From contig OV050031.1 of NCBI GenBank assembly GCA_920105625.2, positions 212,777,194 to 212,841,193 on the forward strand: a stretch of 64,000 bases of DNA. The letters run 5' to 3'. The stretch comes from Clusia tigrina (Eukaryota > Arthropoda > Insecta > Diptera > Clusiidae). Below are positions 12,206 through 24,029 of the stretch, piece after piece. The position numbers were made by a program, and so were the translations under genes. Each line of letters starts with the position of its first letter. Within the stretch, counting starts at the first letter, position 1. The notes beneath the pieces are model-generated. The model was not told the DNA's origin. It did no database searches and saw nothing but the letters and a program-made list of their open reading frames with translations.

Positions 12206-12304
12206 GCACGGTATAGAACACTCGGGGCAACTGCTATTTTGCCATTCCTGATACCCTATTCTGACGTCATTGACTGTGTTAATTTCGAGTTAGTGATTTG
12301 AGGG

Positions 12305-12418
12305 AGAAACAGTCTGTTCTGTACTAAAAAACAGTCTGATCTGTACTGAGAAACAGTCTGTTCTGTGCTGAGAAACGGTCTGTTCTGTACTGAGAAACAG
12401 TATGTTCTGTACTAAGCG
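12305..12418. repeat. 22-bp minisatellite, about 5 copies
   Basis: Unit CTGTTCTGTACTGAGAAACAGT with a few substitutions. No coding role seen. The sequence between 12420 and 12680 shows nothing recognisable. Confidence 0.85.
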
Positions 12419-12680
12419 GTACAATAGATCTTTTAGGCGCAGTGCCTTTTATACCTCGAAACCATATACTGAACGATAAGCATAAGGATTTGCATGAGAT
12501 CTATTAAGGTGTTAAAGGCAATCATACGATAAGAAGTAATAAGATAAAGTCCGAGAATTCACATAGGAATTGTACAGGCCTCTGTAAAGCCAAACTAGTG
12601 GCATTCTGCAAACCACAACTAAATAAAGGAGGTACGCCAAAGTTGCGGATACACTAAAAATGAACCCACAAAGTGATCAT

Positions 12681-13105
12681 GGTAGGTAGGTAGGTAGGTA
12701 TTCCGGCCACAGAAAGGCGCACTTAGGCCATCTTTGACCCCCCTTCTAATACCACATGAGACACAAGTGCCAAACCCTTTCAAAGGTTCAGCCATTTGGA
12801 GCTTTTAATGAAGCAGTTGACGGAGCTTATCTTCTTATTTGGAATATCTCCCAAAGAGTACAGAAAGTGGTCACTCTGGAAATTGCGCCTCCTTCTAGAC
12901 AATGCTAGACACGTGCATAACAGGTGTTCAATGGGGTCTTGCTCCTCCTCGTCCATGCAACTCCTGCTCCCCCTCGTCCATACAGCTCCTGCAGAAGTCG
13001 TTACAGGCAATCCCCCGCCTACTACCATGAGTGAGTCATCATACGGCATAATGACTTGTCCCCACTTGAATATCTCGCCACAACATAAGTGGTGCACTTG
13101 AGATT
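12681..13105 (-). mobile_element. Family-A non-LTR retrotransposon tail (A3) with (CCTA)n 3' end
   Basis: The plus-strand edge is a run of about five GGTA units at 12681-12700, the simple-repeat 3' tail of a minus-strand element. The 3' UTR block GCGCACTTAGGCCA follows. The minus-strand frame (13097 to 12780) shows EEEQDPIEHLLCTCLALSRR and ends in IKSSKWLNL, the same C-terminal tail as A1. It is 5'-truncated, and a small duplication of the SCMDEEE/GAVWTRG part disturbs the knuckle. Confidence 0.7.
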
Positions 13106-13139
13106 TGATTAGCAGCTTACGCAGACAACTTTAGAGCAA

Positions 13140-13200
13140 TCGTGTTTAACACATTCCTCCCAAGAAAAATCATCCGCCGCAAATCTGAATCAATGTTGCA
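13140..13200. repeat. Dispersed segment shared with 14990-15049
   Basis: AAGAAAAATCATCCGC is followed by GCAAATCTGAATCAATGTTG here and again at 15010-15048, differing at only a few bases. Both copies sit just beyond the 5' side of a family-A tail (A3 and A4), so they may be a more 5' part of the same element. Confidence 0.65.
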
Positions 13201-13204
13201 GTAC

Positions 13205-14110
13205 GAGGAAAAAACCCACTTTATGTGGTCAGATTCCTTTTGCGTTTAAACCAACTGAATCTCCTCTTTCAGTCTGTATTTGTGTGCAACAAAGTGGCGT
13301 GCAAATGTGGCACGTCTTGCAAAAAATTCTTTTTCCAACCACTTTGTGTCGCTCGTCTTTTTTGTTGTTGTTTGCCGTTTTGTTTTCAAATATTGCCACT
13401 ATCTGGCAACACTGCGGAGCACAACAAATGGCGACAACAACAAAATGCCGGAGTGTGGCAACGGGAGCCTCGAACAGCGCAAAAAAAACTGAACAAACGA
13501 GAAATATAAAAATGGCATGGAAAAAAGCGAAATCTAAAGAATCACAAATTGAAATGAAAACCACAAATCCCATGTTGGGTGAAATCACGCTTGGCTGTTG
13601 CTGGTGTTTTAATACTGGGCTGGGTTTGGTGGATAGACGGTGGAGCTAAGCAAAAACCACTGCCATCTCACTGCTGACTGACTGACTGACTGACTTATTC
13701 GGTGTGTCCTCCTGGGCCAGAGGGACGAAGGCCGCGGCGGTGTCTGCTGCTGCTGGTGGAAATTATTGTTGAAAATAGTTTTACTATTTGTGCTGGGATT
13801 TTGCGGTGACTCTGCGGCTCTGCTGGAGTGGGGCAGGCGCTGCGGTTGCTGTGGCGTATAAGTTGAGAGATGCTGCAATAAAGCAACAAATTTCATATGC
13901 GATAGCACGGCGACATATCACAAGAGAACAGGAAATATGTGTTCATAATTTATTTAACCTTTTTCCTCCGTTTGATAGTATTCGCAAAATGTAAATGAAA
14001 ATTTCGTTCAAGTATGGGGGAGCACACTCGCATTTATACTGGCGGGGGAGGGGAATTTTAAACTTGTCAAATTGCGGTTTTTGTTTATATCTTTAAAGCA
14101 ATCGGAGCTC
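13205..14110. other. Unique-looking sequence with overlapping chance frames
   Basis: Frames up to 124 residues overlap on both strands between 13225 and 13908 without a recognisable domain. It contains a CTGA run (about 13675-13697) and CTG triplets. I do not call a gene. Confidence 0.4.
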
Positions 14111-14114
14111 ATAT

Positions 14115-14880
14115 GTAGGTTAGGTTAAGTTGGGTGTTCGTGGCCGTCAGTCTACAGGCCAACTCACTCAGACCACTGAGATACCACCTCGTAACACTGT
14201 ACCTCGACTTTACGCGTCAAACCATTTTGAAACCCTAATTAAGCGAAGGATTTGTTTGACCTTCTCACCGAACACTTCCGTAAGACAGCTGAAAGCGTAT
14301 TTGCCTAAAGAGCCCGCTCTGCTTCTGGCTAGAGTCGGGCACCTACAGAACAGATGTTCATCAGTCTTCTCCTTCTCTTCATCCCCACAGCTTCTGCAGT
14401 ATTCATAAGAGAATTCTTCCACCCTGCGAGCATGCCTGCTGAACAGTAAATGACTGGTTACACAAGCCACGACCTTAGAGATATCTTCTCTATAAGAGGA
14501 TAGAAGCGTTGGATCTTTACCAGGTTTAGGTATCACCATGATTTATGAGGTCTTCTTATAAGATTTCTTATAATATCCCAGTCTGACTTGTATATGTAGG
14601 AAAACTACCTGACCGCAATTTTTCGAGAGGCCAAGCAGTCTCTAGATTGTTTCTTATCAAGTTCCGGCCACATCCACAGTCTCCTCCTCCTCTTCATCCT
14701 AATATTCTCCAGCCTGAGAGCATGCCTGCCGCACAGCCAATGGTCGGTCATACAAGCCACGAGATATCTTCTCACGACAGGCTAAGCAAGTCTCTAGATT
14801 GTTTCCTATCAAGTTCAGGCCACATTAGCCCACTCGTGCCTTCGTCTACCCAAGACCAATTGGCCTCACGCACGATAAGC
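14115..14880 (-). mobile_element. Family-A subfamily element tail (A4), with duplicated knuckle region
   Basis: The minus-strand frame 14539 to 14210 reads KPGKDPTLLSSYREDISKVV, FSYEYCRSCGDEEKEKTDEH, LFCRCPTLARSRAGSLGKYA and ends in IRVSKWFDA. The CRSC...H..C spacing is the zinc-knuckle-like tail of family A and is intact here. The 3' UTR ends at GTAGGTTAGGTTAAG (14115). A second, shorter copy of the knuckle region follows at about 14600-14760 on the same strand. The whole arrangement is repeated at 63398-64000. It lacks the reverse transcriptase and endonuclease. Confidence 0.75.
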
Positions 14881-15059
14881 TCATATGTAAAGGTATAGGA
14901 GATTTGTTAGGGATTCTATAAGGACTATATCGGGTATTTGATGATAACCAATTTTTTCTTCTTTTGCAACTGATTCAGTAAACACAAAAGTACTTATCAC
15001 ATTCTTCTTAAGAAAAATCATCCGCAGCAAATCTGAATCAATGTTGCAGCTCTTCAGAG

Positions 15060-16735
15060 AACCCAACATGTTGTGGTTTACACCTGTACAAGGCACACGA
15101 GATGTGCGTTATTCCTCTGGTTGATGATGTATTTTACAAGCTGATATCCTTACACGCTGGCGCAAGTATTCAACAATCCATGAATAAACGTGAAATGCTT
15201 TTACAGAGTTTAGTTTAGTTTAGAGTAGTGATGAGTAATGCAAATGTGGATACGCCACTTTAAACAACTGAATTGTACCGGGATCATTTCTGGTCACAGC
15301 AAATCTGCAAGGAATTGGAGCAAAACAACAACTTCGTGAATGTGATCGAAGAATATCAGTTCCACTGCATTATATCCTACCACTGTATACGGGCAATCGA
15401 TGACATACCTTGGAAGGAGGAATAGCCTATTATTCTGCCTTCTCACTTGAGTCACCATTTATGTTTTTCCGCCCCCACTGAATAAAAATATGATTTTAAT
15501 ATAAACCACTCCAAGAAGTAATTCAAATACGCACCCAGGATAGAACTATATATCAATAATTTGTTTCCATCTCAACTCCAATCTAAAGTACAAATATATG
15601 TAAATTGAATAATACAAATTTTCGACACACTTCAACGTACTTTAGCTGTGACGCATAATCGAGAGATTGCCAAATAAATCAGTCCTGATATCATTATGTT
15701 CACTGAAAAGCTTTGGGCACACTGTGTTGACTGCACGAAGGTGGTTACTTATGAGGGTCATGCAAAATTTACCCAAGAACAAGATTAATTTACCCCACTC
15801 ACAAACGTTTGCAAGGACTAAAATTATCACATGTGTTGCTGAGACTGCCTTGCGCATTAGTTCAAACGTATTTACTAAATAGGCCCTAATAAATATCAAA
15901 TCACCTCCAGTCAACTATGAAACGAGCAAACGAGCAAACGAGCAAACGAGCTGAAATGCAGACCAAAGTGACAAGCGATAAACCTAACAAAGCCATATAC
16001 AAATGAAGGTATTTATTTACCTGAGCGACACCGGACACATCGTAACCCTTGTACATAATTTTAATGCAATTCACGAGGCTGCTACTCCACAACTGTGTGC
16101 CCGGATGTATCAGTATAATGAATGACGGAAGCAAGCAAGGCTGGCAACTTGAAAGGCAGGCAGACAAATTCGAAATTGAAGTTCATCAGTCACACGTGTA
16201 ACATGGCCAAATTGGCTTATTAAAATCAAACATTTGAGACCATGTCAAATTGCAGGCAGGTCCTTTCTTTTCCCCACGCTGTATGTATTTCTGGCGGCTT
16301 GGTTACTTTGGACTTACTGTCCTCTACAAAGGCAACAGAAAAACAAATTGTGTAACGCTGAGCTTGTTTCATGCCATAATTTATCCCAAAAATGTCAAAC
16401 AAACTTTAGCCACAAGAAAAAACAGCAAACACAACTGTGCGAGCAGCAACAAAAGGATTATTGTATTCATGCATCACTCACTTGCGTCCCAACTATTACA
16501 CAGAAACACACTCATACACGTACAGCAAGTCTTGTGTGTCCCAGTGTGAAAAGAAAGGCAGCAGGAAAGACACAGAAAAAGTCTTCAGCAAAGCTCAACA
16601 GGACCTTTCACGATCGCTTCTTTGCCTAGTTTATCTAAGAAGTGTTCAAAAGGACACCTAGGACCAAATATACTTTCGAAGACCTTCTACCAATTAAACA
16701 TTACTTCCTTAGGAGAGATCCAAAGTAGGCTGAGG
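15060..16735. other. Intergenic DNA, no gene recognised
   Basis: It includes a short GAGCAAAC repeat near 15922-15951 and frames with no family resemblance (15642-15914, 16234-16661). The upstream edge (14990-15049) holds the shared segment noted at 13140. Confidence 0.45.
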
Positions 16736-16739
16736 TCAG

Positions 16740-18130
16740 CTATTACTATAAGTAGGTAAGCCTTAGTAGGTATAGTAGAAATCCTGAGATAGAATTATTA
16801 AACTATATACTCTAAGACATCTGCGATATGAGTGGCTACATTTCATGATTTCATCATTTACATTTGTGATGTTTAGATCAGAGAATACAGAGAAAAGAAA
16901 CTTAAACGCCAAATGGCAAAGCAATGAAATAAAGCAGACGAACGGTGTACATGAATCCACTCAAAATTGTAGTGAATCCACTCCAAATCGTGGTGAATCC
17001 ACTCCAAATCGTGGTGAATCCACTCAAAATCGTGGTGTGTCCGCTATGGACGCTGGCAGCGAAAAAGACTCTCTGTATCTCTGTATTCTCTGGTTTAGAT
17101 CGCGATGAATGATGTCCTTGTTGACATACCAAGGTGCGTTAGCACACAGTCGTATAACTTTTGATTGGATTCATTGCAGGATGTCCAGGATTGACTTGGA
17201 TCCAGATCCCCAAATTTGAATACCATAAGTCTATATGGGTTTCAGTATTACCTTATATATCAGGACTTTATGTTCAAGTGTTAGGACCGACCTTCGTCCA
17301 AGTAGCCAGAACAATGACCTAAGTTGTTCAGTCCAAGTTGTTTCCGTTTGGAGAAGATTGACAGCGCCATGTAAGGCGCCGATCCAGGTGCACCCCAAGG
17401 TATTTGGAATGGTCTGCTTGTGGCAATTGTTTAGTGTCACTGGAGGGCAGGAACCTGCACGTAGGGTAAGAGTAGTTTCCACTGATTTTATTACAGTTGC
17501 TTTTATTCGCCACTTGTCTAGCTAAAAGTCGATTTGATTCAAGTTCTCCTGCAAATGCTTCGAATCTAACACAGGGTTTTTGATGCTGGCCATTACAACA
17601 GTATCATCTGCACAAGTTGCGGTATATGTGGTATCAATCATTGGCAGGTCAGCCGAATAGTGTGTAGAGCACAGGTCCCAAAACGCTCCCTTGTGGAGCA
17701 CCAGCTTAGATTGGATGGAGGGAAGTTACGTCGCTGTTAACTTTGACCATGAAGAATAGCTTTCTGAGTAGGACTTTAATATGGCCAAGTAGTGACAGGA
17801 TAAATGCATTTGTACAGCGAAACAGTATTCTCTGTTTTCTAGTGCATTCCTTGCAAATGCATATACTCGGTTTATTTGATCTATCGTATCGTGATGCTTT
17901 CGGAATCCAAATTGATGGGAAGGTAAACTGTTTTGACTCGATGGAGGAGTCGCTTCAAAAGCAGTTTCTCAAACACTTTTGATAGTAAGATTAGCAAGAT
18001 TATTGGTCTATATGTGGAGACCATTTCGCCGGTTTCCCAGATTTGGGAACAAGGATAATTTGAGCTACTTTCCATTTGTTTGGGAAGTAGTCTCATTGGA
18101 TAATCGCATTGAATAATTGGGCATTGAATT
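16740..18130 (-). mobile_element. Jockey-clade retrotransposon remnant (RT to C-terminus), carrying a hAT-type MITE
   Basis: Read from high to low coordinates on minus: STYRPIILLILLSKVFEKLL (RT fingers, about 18018), GAPQGSVLGPVLYTLF (about 17650-17700), CADDT (17600-17614; usual FADDT with F changed to C), WRIKATVIKSVETT, KYLGVHLDRRLTWR, LRSLFWLLGRRSVLTLEHKV, then HRDL near 17101, where a MITE interrupts the frame. The frame continues beyond it as NITNVNDEIMKCSHSY to about 16765. Several frameshifts and stops show it is dead. The endonuclease and N-terminus are missing; the 5' side runs straight into the AT satellite at about 18150. Confidence 0.8.
16879..17092. mobile_element. Non-autonomous hAT-type MITE (copy 1), 214 bp
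   Basis: Terminal inverted repeats CAGAGAATACAGAGA at the left and its exact reverse complement at the right (17078-17092). Flanked by the 8-bp direct repeat GTTTAGAT (16871-16878 and 17093-17100). The 8-bp duplication, its fit to the nTnnnnAn target pattern and the CAGAG terminus match the hAT superfamily. The interior holds four 21-bp repeats (unit starts at 16953, 16974, 16995, 17016). No transposase is encoded. It is inserted in the jockey remnant. Confidence 0.9.
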
Positions 18131-18159
18131 TATAGCCGCAATCTAGAAGCAGCTTTCCT

Positions 18160-20110
18160 ACTTTTTGAGTAGAAAACAAATGATGAAAATTTCAGCCAAA
18201 ATAATAATTTCCTTGTTGAACTGAAAACATATTTTTGAACAAATTTTATAAACATTTTAATATTTATTTACTACTTCTTTATTATATTTTTTTTGATAGA
18301 AAGATTGTTTTCTTAATATTTTTTTATTAACTCTTATTTATTTTTTATTTTTTAATTGATAAGAAATTTCATTCGATTTTCAATATAAAAAAAAAATTAT
18401 AAATATGAAAAAGTTCTTAATTTAAAAAAATGTTTCCACTAAAAAAAACAATTGATTCAATAAAACAATATAAATAATTATTATTATTTTTTTATTTTAT
18501 TTATTTTGTTAAATAAAAAAAAAAATCATGAATTTTCTTTTTTTTGTAAATAATGAAAAATTATTTTAACTTCATAAAAGTTTCAATAAAAAAAATAATT
18601 GATTTAATAAAACAATATAAATATTTATTATTATTATTTTATTATATTTATTTTATTAAATTAATTAAAAAAATTTCATGAAACTTTTTATTTAAAAAAT
18701 AATGAAAAATATTTTTAATTTCATAAAATTTCCAATAAAAAAAGAAATTGATGAAATAAAACAATATAAATTTGAATTTTTTATTTTATTTATTTTATTA
18801 AATTTAAAAACAAAATTCATGAATTTTTTTTTTTTAAATGGATGAAAAATATTTTTAATTTAAGAAAATTTCCAATAAAAAAAAAATAATTGTTTAAATA
18901 AAACAATATAAATATTTATTTTTATTTTTTTATTTTATTTATTTTTTTCAATTAAAAAAAAAATTTCATGTAATTTTTTAATTAAAAAAATAATGAAAAA
19001 TATTTTTAATTTCATAAAATTTCCGACAAAAAATATAATTGATTAAATAAAACAATATAAATATATATTTTTATTTTATTTATTTTGTTAAATTAAAAAA
19101 AAAAATTCATGAAATTTTTTTATTTAAAATATAGTGAAAAATATGTCTAATCTCATAAAATTTCCAATAAAAAAAATAATTGATTACATAAAAGAAAATA
19201 AATATTTAATATTATTTTTTTATTTTATTTAATTTGTTAAATTAAAAAAAAAATTCATGAAATTTGTTATTTAAAAAAATATTGAACAAATTTTTAATTT
19301 CTTAAAAATTTCAATTAAAAAAAATTTATTAGATGAAACAATATAAATAAATATAACATTTTTTTTTATTTTACTTACTTTTTTAAATAAAAAAAATTTC
19401 AAGAAATTTTTAATTTAAAAAAATAAAAAAATATATTTTTAATTTCATAAGAGTTCCAATAAAAAAAAAATTATGAAATAAAACATTATAAATATATATT
19501 TTTATTTTATTTATTTAGTTAAATTTTAAAAAAAAATTTATAAAATTTTTGATTTAAAAAAATAATGAAAAATATTTGTAATTTCATAAAATTTCCAATA
19601 AAAAAATAATAATTTATTAAATAAAACATTATAAATATATATTTTTATATTTTTATTTTATTTATTTTGTTAAATTTTAAAAAAAATTTATGAAATTTTT
19701 TTTTTTTTTTAAATAATGAAAAAATATTTTTAATTTCTTTAAAAAAATAAATTTAAATAAAACAATATAAATATTTATTATTTTTTTATTTTGTTAAATA
19801 AAAAGAAAAATTTCATGAAATATTTTGTCTCAAGATATACTAAAAAATTTTTTAGTTTCTTAAAATTTCGAATAAAAAAATAATTGACTAAATAAAACTA
19901 TATAAATATTTATTAATATTTTATTTTCCTAAATTAAGAAAAAAATTCATTAAATATTTTATTTTTTCATGTTTTTTTCATTCCATTAAATATATTATTT
20001 ATATTTATTTAATTTAAGAAAAATTTCATTTAAAAAAAATTAATTAAATATAAAACAATATAAATATTTATTATTATTTTTTTATTTTTATTTATTTTTT
20101 TTTTATTAAA
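18160..20110. repeat. AT-rich satellite array, about 145-bp unit, about 13 copies
   Basis: AAAACAATATAAAT or a close variant recurs at 18462, 18609, 18758, 18900, 19049, 19190, 19336, 19480, 19623, 19759, 19894 and 20052 (spacings 135-158 bp). Each unit also has TTTCATGAAATTTTT-like, AATGAAAAATATTTTTAATT and TTCATAAAATTTCCAATAAA blocks. It is over 85 percent A+T by eye. No coding capacity. Confidence 0.9.
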
Positions 20111-20289
20111 TAATTTATATATTTAAATAGAATACACACATAATGAAAAAACAAAAAATATATATCATTCTTACACAAATCTTTCTTACTTGCAAGATAT
20201 TCTATCAGCACTGCTAATAAAAAGGACTTGCGAATTTTCCTACTGGGATATAAACTGGGATATAGGCATGTGCTACTCCAGCACACTCT

Positions 20290-20967
20290 GGTAACTTTTT
20301 CATTTATAGTTATAGAAAAAAGGCTTCGGCCAATAGCAGAGAAAAACTAGAACTTGAACGCTCAACCACTCCCACATCCCCTTCTGCTCTACACTCACAT
20401 AGAATTGGAGATGAACACACGCCCACATGCTCACAGGCGCTCATATTATGCAAATGACTTTGAAATTAGTTTTTATTTGGCACATTTCATTCACAACTGC
20501 TCACCAGCCGTCCGTCCGTCCGTCCAAGACGGCCAAAAGCACAAGCAAACAAAAATGTTTGGCATATTTTTTGGCGCACAACAAGCATTTTCATATGTTA
20601 TACTGCAAGTTTTTTATAATTTTTTTTATACAATATTTTTTATACTTTTTAGACCGAAGCATATGTAAAATTATTGCATATTTCAGCAGAGTGGTGCGGT
20701 TTTGCATTTTTCCACATATGCCTCAACGCCGTGAGTGTGTGTGTTTGTGCAGTTATGCACCAGTGTGGGTGCGAGCAGGCGTGCAAGTGTCTGTGCGGCT
20801 TATTCGGAAATTGTACGCGCCAAATTTACACCAACTTTGCCTTTTTGCGCTAAAATGTGGCGTATTAAAATTTATAAACGCAGAATGAACACAACTCGAA
20901 ATTTTTGCATTTTTGCGGACTTTTTTGAAACTTAAATCTCATTCTCATGTGCATGCAGCGACACACA

Positions 20968-21009
<42 letters not shown>

Positions 21010-22120
21010 TGCATTCAAACAAACCTATACAGACCAACAAGTAAGAAGAAAGGAAGGAAAAATCGACTTTGGCAAAGGAAAAAAATTCAAATTTTAATAC
21101 AAACACATTTGAAATGCAAATTTTCTAATGAAAAACTTTCCCATTCACTTCCACTTTCGCGCTTTGACTTTGACTTTGATACTCGAAGATGTGTGTTTCC
21201 CTTTTTTCAAGGTAATGTGGCATTAATAAAAGAAATGCTAAAAGTATCATCAAAATAAATGCGTTCCATTTACTTTTTATTTTGGTGTTGTTGTTCCGAT
21301 GTTGTTGTTGTCGTACTTGTCCCCGCCTGCTGTTGTTGCAGTATTGTAAATTGTATGGAAATTGAGCACCCTAAAACAAGCCTTTGCCGTGGTACCTTTT
21401 TAAAAAAGTTAATGCTTATTTTCTACTTTACGATTGTACGCGCCTCATTCAAGCTTCCTATACACCCCCCTCACTCATACACCCGCGCGACATACCATAT
21501 TTCACTCCGCCGAGTGCGTGGCGGGGGAGACCCTAATAACATAAGTTCAATTATGCAACACTCTAAGTCCCCCCAAATTTGCGTGGCTGTCTCAAGTTTC
21601 AAGTACATTAAAATGAGTTTTAAATATGTGTATGAGGGGGGTATGTATGCGTATGAGAGGGTATGTTTGCGTATGAGAGGGTATGTTTGTGTATGAGGGG
21701 GTATGGCTGTGTATGAGAGGATGTGTATGTGTTCGTGTATGTGTGTGTGTAAGTGCCTGAGTGCTTTTATATGTTTGGAGGCATTGTATATCAGCCAAAC
21801 ATATGCGAGCGTATTGTACACACTCCCACAACCGCATACATACGAGTATCCCTATATGCGAGTATTCTACACATGTTTGTGTGTGTTTGTGTGTGTGGGA
21901 GGAAATTGAAATTTTTTTTTGTTATAAATATTGTGTGCACCCTTTGAGGGATAAGCCGAAAATCTGGGTAAAAAGAGGTGTGCGCGTTATTCAATTTGCC
22001 ACTTTTTTTAATTTTGTTTTTTATTTATTTATAATTTTTTTTGCTTATTTGCCTAAATTTCAATTATTTCACTCGAAATTTATATGAAGTACTTTGAACG
22101 GAGTTTTGCTCATTTAAGTG
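20290..22120. other. Unique-looking non-coding DNA with microsatellites
   Basis: It holds a CGTC run (about 20509-20524), a (CA)n run (about 20973-21002), GTTGTTG clusters (about 21287-21340) and a 20-bp GTATGAGAGG-type minisatellite (about 21630-21740). The frames here are compositional. No gene recognised. Confidence 0.5.
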
Positions 22121-22129
22121 TGCTTTAAA

Positions 22130-22420
22130 GCATTTTCAATTGACTTCTATATTATTTTTAATAAAGGGCGAACGTTGCACTCCGACCTTAGAGATCTATT
22201 GTGCTCTCTTCATGAATTCAGAGTATATCTCTGAGTACAATTTCTTTGAAAAATTTTAGTTTTAAGCCTACTTTGTTCCATCTCATTTCATCATCCGGTA
22301 TAAGATGATTACCCAAATGCTTCTTTCGTTTGTACATTTGTGCTGGGCATGACCCCAGCAAGTGTTTCGTGGTCTCATTGACTTACATAGGCACTCAGAT
22401 GATATTTAATATTAAAAGGA
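22130..22420 (-). mobile_element. Possible retrotransposon C-terminal tail, highly decayed
   Basis: On minus, ETTKHLLGSCPAQMYKRKKH (around 22300-22370) is followed by LGNHLIPDDEMRWNKVGL. This looks like the EHLLxxCPA tail after RNase H in non-LTR elements. The resemblance is short and no 3' end is visible, so this is a weak call. Confidence 0.3.
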
Positions 22421-23399
22421 TGCTTTTGAGGAGTCGCACAACTTTCCATAGAGACTACTTAACCAACGCTTTCTTTTTGGGAATTATATTTAGCTAACTT
22501 CGGGCCTATTTTCATGGAAGATTTCGCAATTGCCTGATCAGTGGAACCCTTTTTCTTCCAGTGTTGTATTCAACAAACTTCTACAACACTTCCTGAGTGA
22601 TTATACGCAGATCACCGCCAGATCCGTGCAAATTATTGGGTACCTGACATGATCGCCACCACAAAGTGTTCATAGAACTGAATATTTGTGTTTAATGAAA
22701 GATGTGCGAGTAGCTGGAGATGCCAATGAGTCATATAGGGTCGGAGAAGATCGTCTTGTAATGGATTATGCTATGTATTACAGGGTCGGACAGGATGGTC
22801 ATGCGATACTAAAATGTGAGGTTGGTAGGATCGCCAAGTAGTACAATTTGCTAGATAGACAGCTTCGCCATGCCATTGGTTATGTTATGTGGGCAGAATT
22901 TATACGATCCAAAATGGTTGGTATTGCCAACATATATAACAGACATGTGTACCAACCTAAAAAAAAAAAAATGTGTACATCGAACATACGTAACTCACGA
23001 AAAGATGAAAATAACGGTTATCTTTTGATCACACCTCGTATGTAGTATGTTTCAGAACGCAGGATCGCCATGTGGTATATTTCTGTAAACAGAAAAGCGA
23101 AGCGGATATGCGACATCTAGCAAAGTTTGTGACCGGCAGAGTGTTCTGTTGATCACGCTATGGGGTGTGCTATTCTCAATTTATGCTTAACTAAGAGAAA
23201 GAACAGAAGTCTAATGCAGTTATGCAGGTTTAAACGTTCAGATTTAATCTGATCTATATTCTGCTCAATTTCGCTTTTATAACATATTTTCTCCTACTCT
23301 TTCTAACACAAATTATTGCTATCTCATTTCTACTTCTCTCTTGTCCACCTTTATCAATGGTATGTGCACAGTTCAAAGCAATAGTATAGTTCATGCATC

Positions 23400-24000
23400 C
23401 AAATTTACCTTTTTATATGTATTGGGCTTTTGGATGACCTGTGCTGTATAGTTAATGAGGACCTTGACAATATTGGTCGATGGGCATTTGACAATGCATT
23501 GTCTTTGAATCGTCCCCTGTAGTCAGAAGTCTCCTAGCCATATTTACACAAACTCTACGTTTTAGTGACATTCCCCCAGTGCGAGCTGATGGTGTTCAGT
23601 TGTAGTTCGTAGCTAAGGTTTTCAGCTTGGGTTTTAGTGTCAACTCCACCTTAACTTGTGTTGATTATGTTAACAATATAGTCAGGAAAATGTATTATAT
23701 ACACCGAAATCTAAGAATATCTGCTGATTTCACTTCCATTGACACCCGATGTCGACTATTTGTTCAGTCTATGCTCCCTACAATTATATATTCTAAGTTG
23801 ATATATAGTAAAGTGAGTTCTCATTCGCATAAATTGGAAATAGCGTTCAATAATTCTACGCGGTGTGTGTGTGGCTTGCGCAGATTTGATAGTTTTTGCA
23901 CCTTGAAACAAATCTTTATTATCACAGACCTTAACTCCCTGCATTTGATACCAAGGTAGCTGAACATAAGCCACACAGCACAGTCAACAAAACCAAAGTA
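23400..24000 (+). mobile_element. CR1-like non-LTR retrotransposon remnant (RT palm/thumb)
   Basis: On plus, LDDLCCIVNEDLDNIGRWAF (about 23430) is followed by DNALSLN, then an RT C-terminal stretch in the frame 23627-23959: DYVNNIVRKMYYIHRNLRIS, TRCRLFVQSMLPTIIYSKLI, LEIAFNNSTRCVCGLRRFDS. The NLRISADFTxxxTRxxL, LPTIxY and AFNNxxRxxxGLRRFD series is one I associate with CR1/Kiri-like elements; the exact clade is inferred. Stops and shifts occur between the two parts and the catalytic YADD is not recognisable. It runs into the CT minisatellite at 24030. Confidence 0.6.
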
Positions 24001-24029
24001 TGCTTACTTGAAGGCTCGAAACTGTCTCT

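Noticed and set aside
13225..13908. Cluster of frames of 94-121 codons on both strands as a host gene
   Set aside because: Mutually overlapping, no conserved motif, no consistent codon pattern.
14113..14130. TTAGG-like telomere repeat (GTAGGTTAGGTTAAG)
   Set aside because: Only two imperfect units, and it coincides with the 3' tail of a family-A element; flies generally lack TTAGG telomeres.
18160..20110. CRISPR-like or mitochondrial control-region-like AT repeat
   Set aside because: Repeats are contiguous without unique spacers, and the surrounding sequence is nuclear retrotransposon DNA with no mitochondrial genes.
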